Assembly: GCA_018066825.1 (NCBI GenBank)
Contig: JAGPVU010000150.1
Location: forward strand, 1 to 7,633
Source of the DNA: Cycloclasticus sp.
GTDB taxonomy: Bacteria > Pseudomonadota > Gammaproteobacteria > Methylococcales > Cycloclasticaceae
Direction of reading: 5' to 3'
DNA length: 7,633 nucleotides
Positions within the stretch are counted from its first letter, which is position 1. Each line of letters opens with the position of its first letter. Shown piece by piece: positions 6,662-7,633 of the stretch. Position numbers and translations under genes: made by a program. The notes beneath the pieces are model-generated. The model did not search any database. It was not told where the DNA came from and was given only the letters and a program-made list of their open reading frames with translations.

Positions 6662-7009
6662 ATGAAGAAAAATATCACGCCTGTTGCCGTTGTCTTGCTA
6701 GTACTGATAACGAGCTTACTACCTAGTTGGCTTTCGGCTAAAGAGATGACAGGTAAAGAAATTGCTTTCGATCGAAGCAAGGGCAATTGTTTGGCCTGCC
6801 ATGCAATTGAAGACGGTGATATGCCGGGCAACATTGGGCCGCCATTAATTGTAATGAAAGCTCGATTTCCTGATAGAGACGCGTTAAAAGCACAGCTCTG
6901 GGATGCGACAGTTAAAAACCCTATTTCAATTATGCCGCCGTTCGGTAAACACGAAATTTTGAACGACACTGAAATTGAAAAAATATTAGATTATTTATAC
7001 ACACTTTAA
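6662..7009 (+). CDS. soxX: Sulfur oxidation c-type cytochrome SoxX
   Basis: SoxX is the monohaem partner of SoxA. The SoxAX complex attaches thiosulfate oxidatively to the SoxY cysteine in the periplasm. The 115-residue precursor has a Sec signal peptide (hydrophobic residues about 7-24, cleavage near WLSA). The single haem motif is CLACH (43-47), within the family-typical run GNCLACHAIEDGDMPGNIGP (41-60). It continues with VMKARFPDRDALKAQLWDAT and IMPPFGKHEIL, where Met91 is the likely sixth haem ligand. It ends with the usual EIEKILDYLYTL. The ATG at 6662 is four bases after the soxD stop and gives a clean signal peptide. An earlier in-frame ATG at 6611 would overlap soxD by 47 bases and spoil the signal sequence. 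GAGG at 6646-6649 is a rather distant ribosome-binding site (12 bases). The length is at the short end for SoxX, and nothing essential seems missing. Confidence 0.93.
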   Translation: MKKNITPVAVVLLVLITSLLPSWLSAKEMTGKEIAFDRSKGNCLACHAIEDGDMPGNIGPPLIVMKARFPDRDALKAQLWDATVKNPISIMPPFGKHEILNDTEIEKILDYLYTL

Positions 7010-7035
7010 GCAAGACAACAGCAACTGGAGAAGAC

Positions 7036-7494
7036 ATGGCACTAACACGTAGAAAATTTATCAATTTATTAACAGTCGGTAGCACGGCTTGTTTAACCTT
7101 ATTAACCCCTCTTACATCATTTGCAGCATGGGCGAGTGACGCATTTAATGCGACTAAGATTGAAGATGCTTATCAAAACCTCTTTGGTAGCACAGAACTG
7201 ATTGAAAGCGATGACGTGGTATTAAAAGTACCCAAAATTGCTGAAAATGGTGGTGCGGTTCCCGTTTCTGTTAAAACAGACATGAAGAACGTTGAATCAA
7301 TCAGTGTCTTTGTTAAAGATAATCCTCAACCATTAACCGCCTCTTTTGAATTACCTAAAGGCACCATAGCGGATGTATCTACCCGCATTAAATTAGCACA
7401 AACCAGCACAGTAACAGCTGTTGTAAAAGCCGACGGCAAACTTTACAGCAAAAGCCAAGAAGTCAAAGTAACAATCGGCGGCTGCGGCGGTTAA
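7036..7494 (+). CDS. soxY: Thiosulfate-oxidation carrier protein SoxY
   Basis: SoxY with SoxZ forms the periplasmic carrier on which sulfur intermediates are bound and processed by SoxAX, SoxB and SoxCD. The 152-residue precursor begins with a twin-arginine signal, TRRKFINLL (residues 4-12), and a hydrophobic stretch to about residue 31. The mature part is the immunoglobulin-like SoxY fold (VPKIAENGGAVPVSV, ISVFVKDNPQP, FELPKG). It ends in the diagnostic flexible arm VTIGGCGG, where Cys150 is the sulfur attachment site. Length and the GGCGG end match the family closely. GGAG at 7027-7030, five bases before the ATG, is a good ribosome-binding site. It lies 26 bases after soxX and is followed by soxZ after 23 bases, so the three are surely cotranscribed. 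Confidence 0.97.
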   Translation: MALTRRKFINLLTVGSTACLTLLTPLTSFAAWASDAFNATKIEDAYQNLFGSTELIESDDVVLKVPKIAENGGAVPVSVKTDMKNVESISVFVKDNPQPLTASFELPKGTIADVSTRIKLAQTSTVTAVVKADGKLYSKSQEVKVTIGGCGG

Positions 7495-7517
7495 TCAACA
7501 GATCTCGGAGATAAAAA

Positions 7518-7633
7518 ATGAAAGCTAAAGCAAAATCAAAAAACGATGTAACAACGGTACGTATTCTAGCGAAACACCCGATGGAAACTGGCCGACGAAT
7601 GGATAAAGAAACGGGTGAAAAAATCCCAGCTCA
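7518..7633 (+). CDS. soxZ: Thiosulfate-oxidation carrier partner SoxZ (5' part only)
   Basis: The frame starts at ATG 7518, seven bases after GGAG (7507-7510), and runs open off the window edge, giving 38 residues. It begins with a lysine-rich MKAKAKSK and then shows VTTVRILAKHPMETGRRMDK and GEKIPA. The HPMETG motif followed by a charged turn and IPA is typical of the SoxZ N-terminus. There is no signal peptide, which is expected because SoxZ is exported bound to Tat-targeted SoxY. About 60-70 more residues should lie beyond the window. soxA and soxB would be the usual next genes, but nothing of them is visible here. Confidence 0.92.
   Translation, partial: MKAKAKSKNDVTTVRILAKHPMETGRRMDKETGEKIPA

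Noticed and set aside
6598..6969. Minus-strand open frame of 123 codons opposite soxX
   Set aside because: It is antisense to a well-supported cytochrome gene and has no recognisable domain or ribosome-binding site.

Overview
This window reads as chromosomal DNA from a gammaproteobacterium that can oxidise reduced sulfur. The evidence is an Asd/FimV pair of the type found in Pseudomonas and relatives, a long-form adenylate kinase with an enteric-type zinc-free LID, and a thiosulfate-oxidation (sox) gene cluster. By eye the DNA is moderately AT-rich. I cannot assign a genus from the sequence. All convincing genes are on the + strand.

Layout. Positions 1-57 hold the last 18 codons of an upstream gene, closed by a clear intrinsic terminator at 76-104. 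A gene-free stretch of about 300 bases follows and probably carries the adk promoter. The first block is housekeeping: adk (411-1058), asd (1135-2154) and fimV (2234-4339), separated by gaps of 76-79 bases. An AT-rich 88-base gap (4340-4427) with a plausible sigma-70-like promoter and small repeats leads into the second block, a compact sox operon: soxC (4428-5738), soxD (5722-6657, overlapping soxC by 17 bases), soxX (6662-7009), soxY (7036-7494) and the start of soxZ (7518 to the window edge).

How the genes work together. Adk balances adenine nucleotides. Asd makes aspartate semialdehyde for lysine/diaminopimelate, threonine and methionine. FimV is an inner-membrane, peptidoglycan-binding scaffold linked to type IV pili and cell-pole organisation. 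The sox genes encode the periplasmic thiosulfate-oxidising system. SoxYZ carries the sulfur substrate on a C-terminal cysteine of SoxY. SoxX is the cytochrome partner of SoxA, which loads the substrate. SoxCD (molybdenum protein plus dihaem cytochrome) oxidises the carrier-bound sulfane sulfur. The presence of soxCD points to complete oxidation of thiosulfate to sulfate rather than sulfur-globule storage. soxA and soxB are not in the window and would be expected just downstream.

No mobile element, CRISPR array, tRNA or rRNA was seen. The most notable points are the sox cluster directly behind fimV, where related genomes usually carry truA, the cytochrome-c5-like second domain of SoxD, and the possible operator region upstream of soxC. 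I found no convincing sign of a wholly new system.
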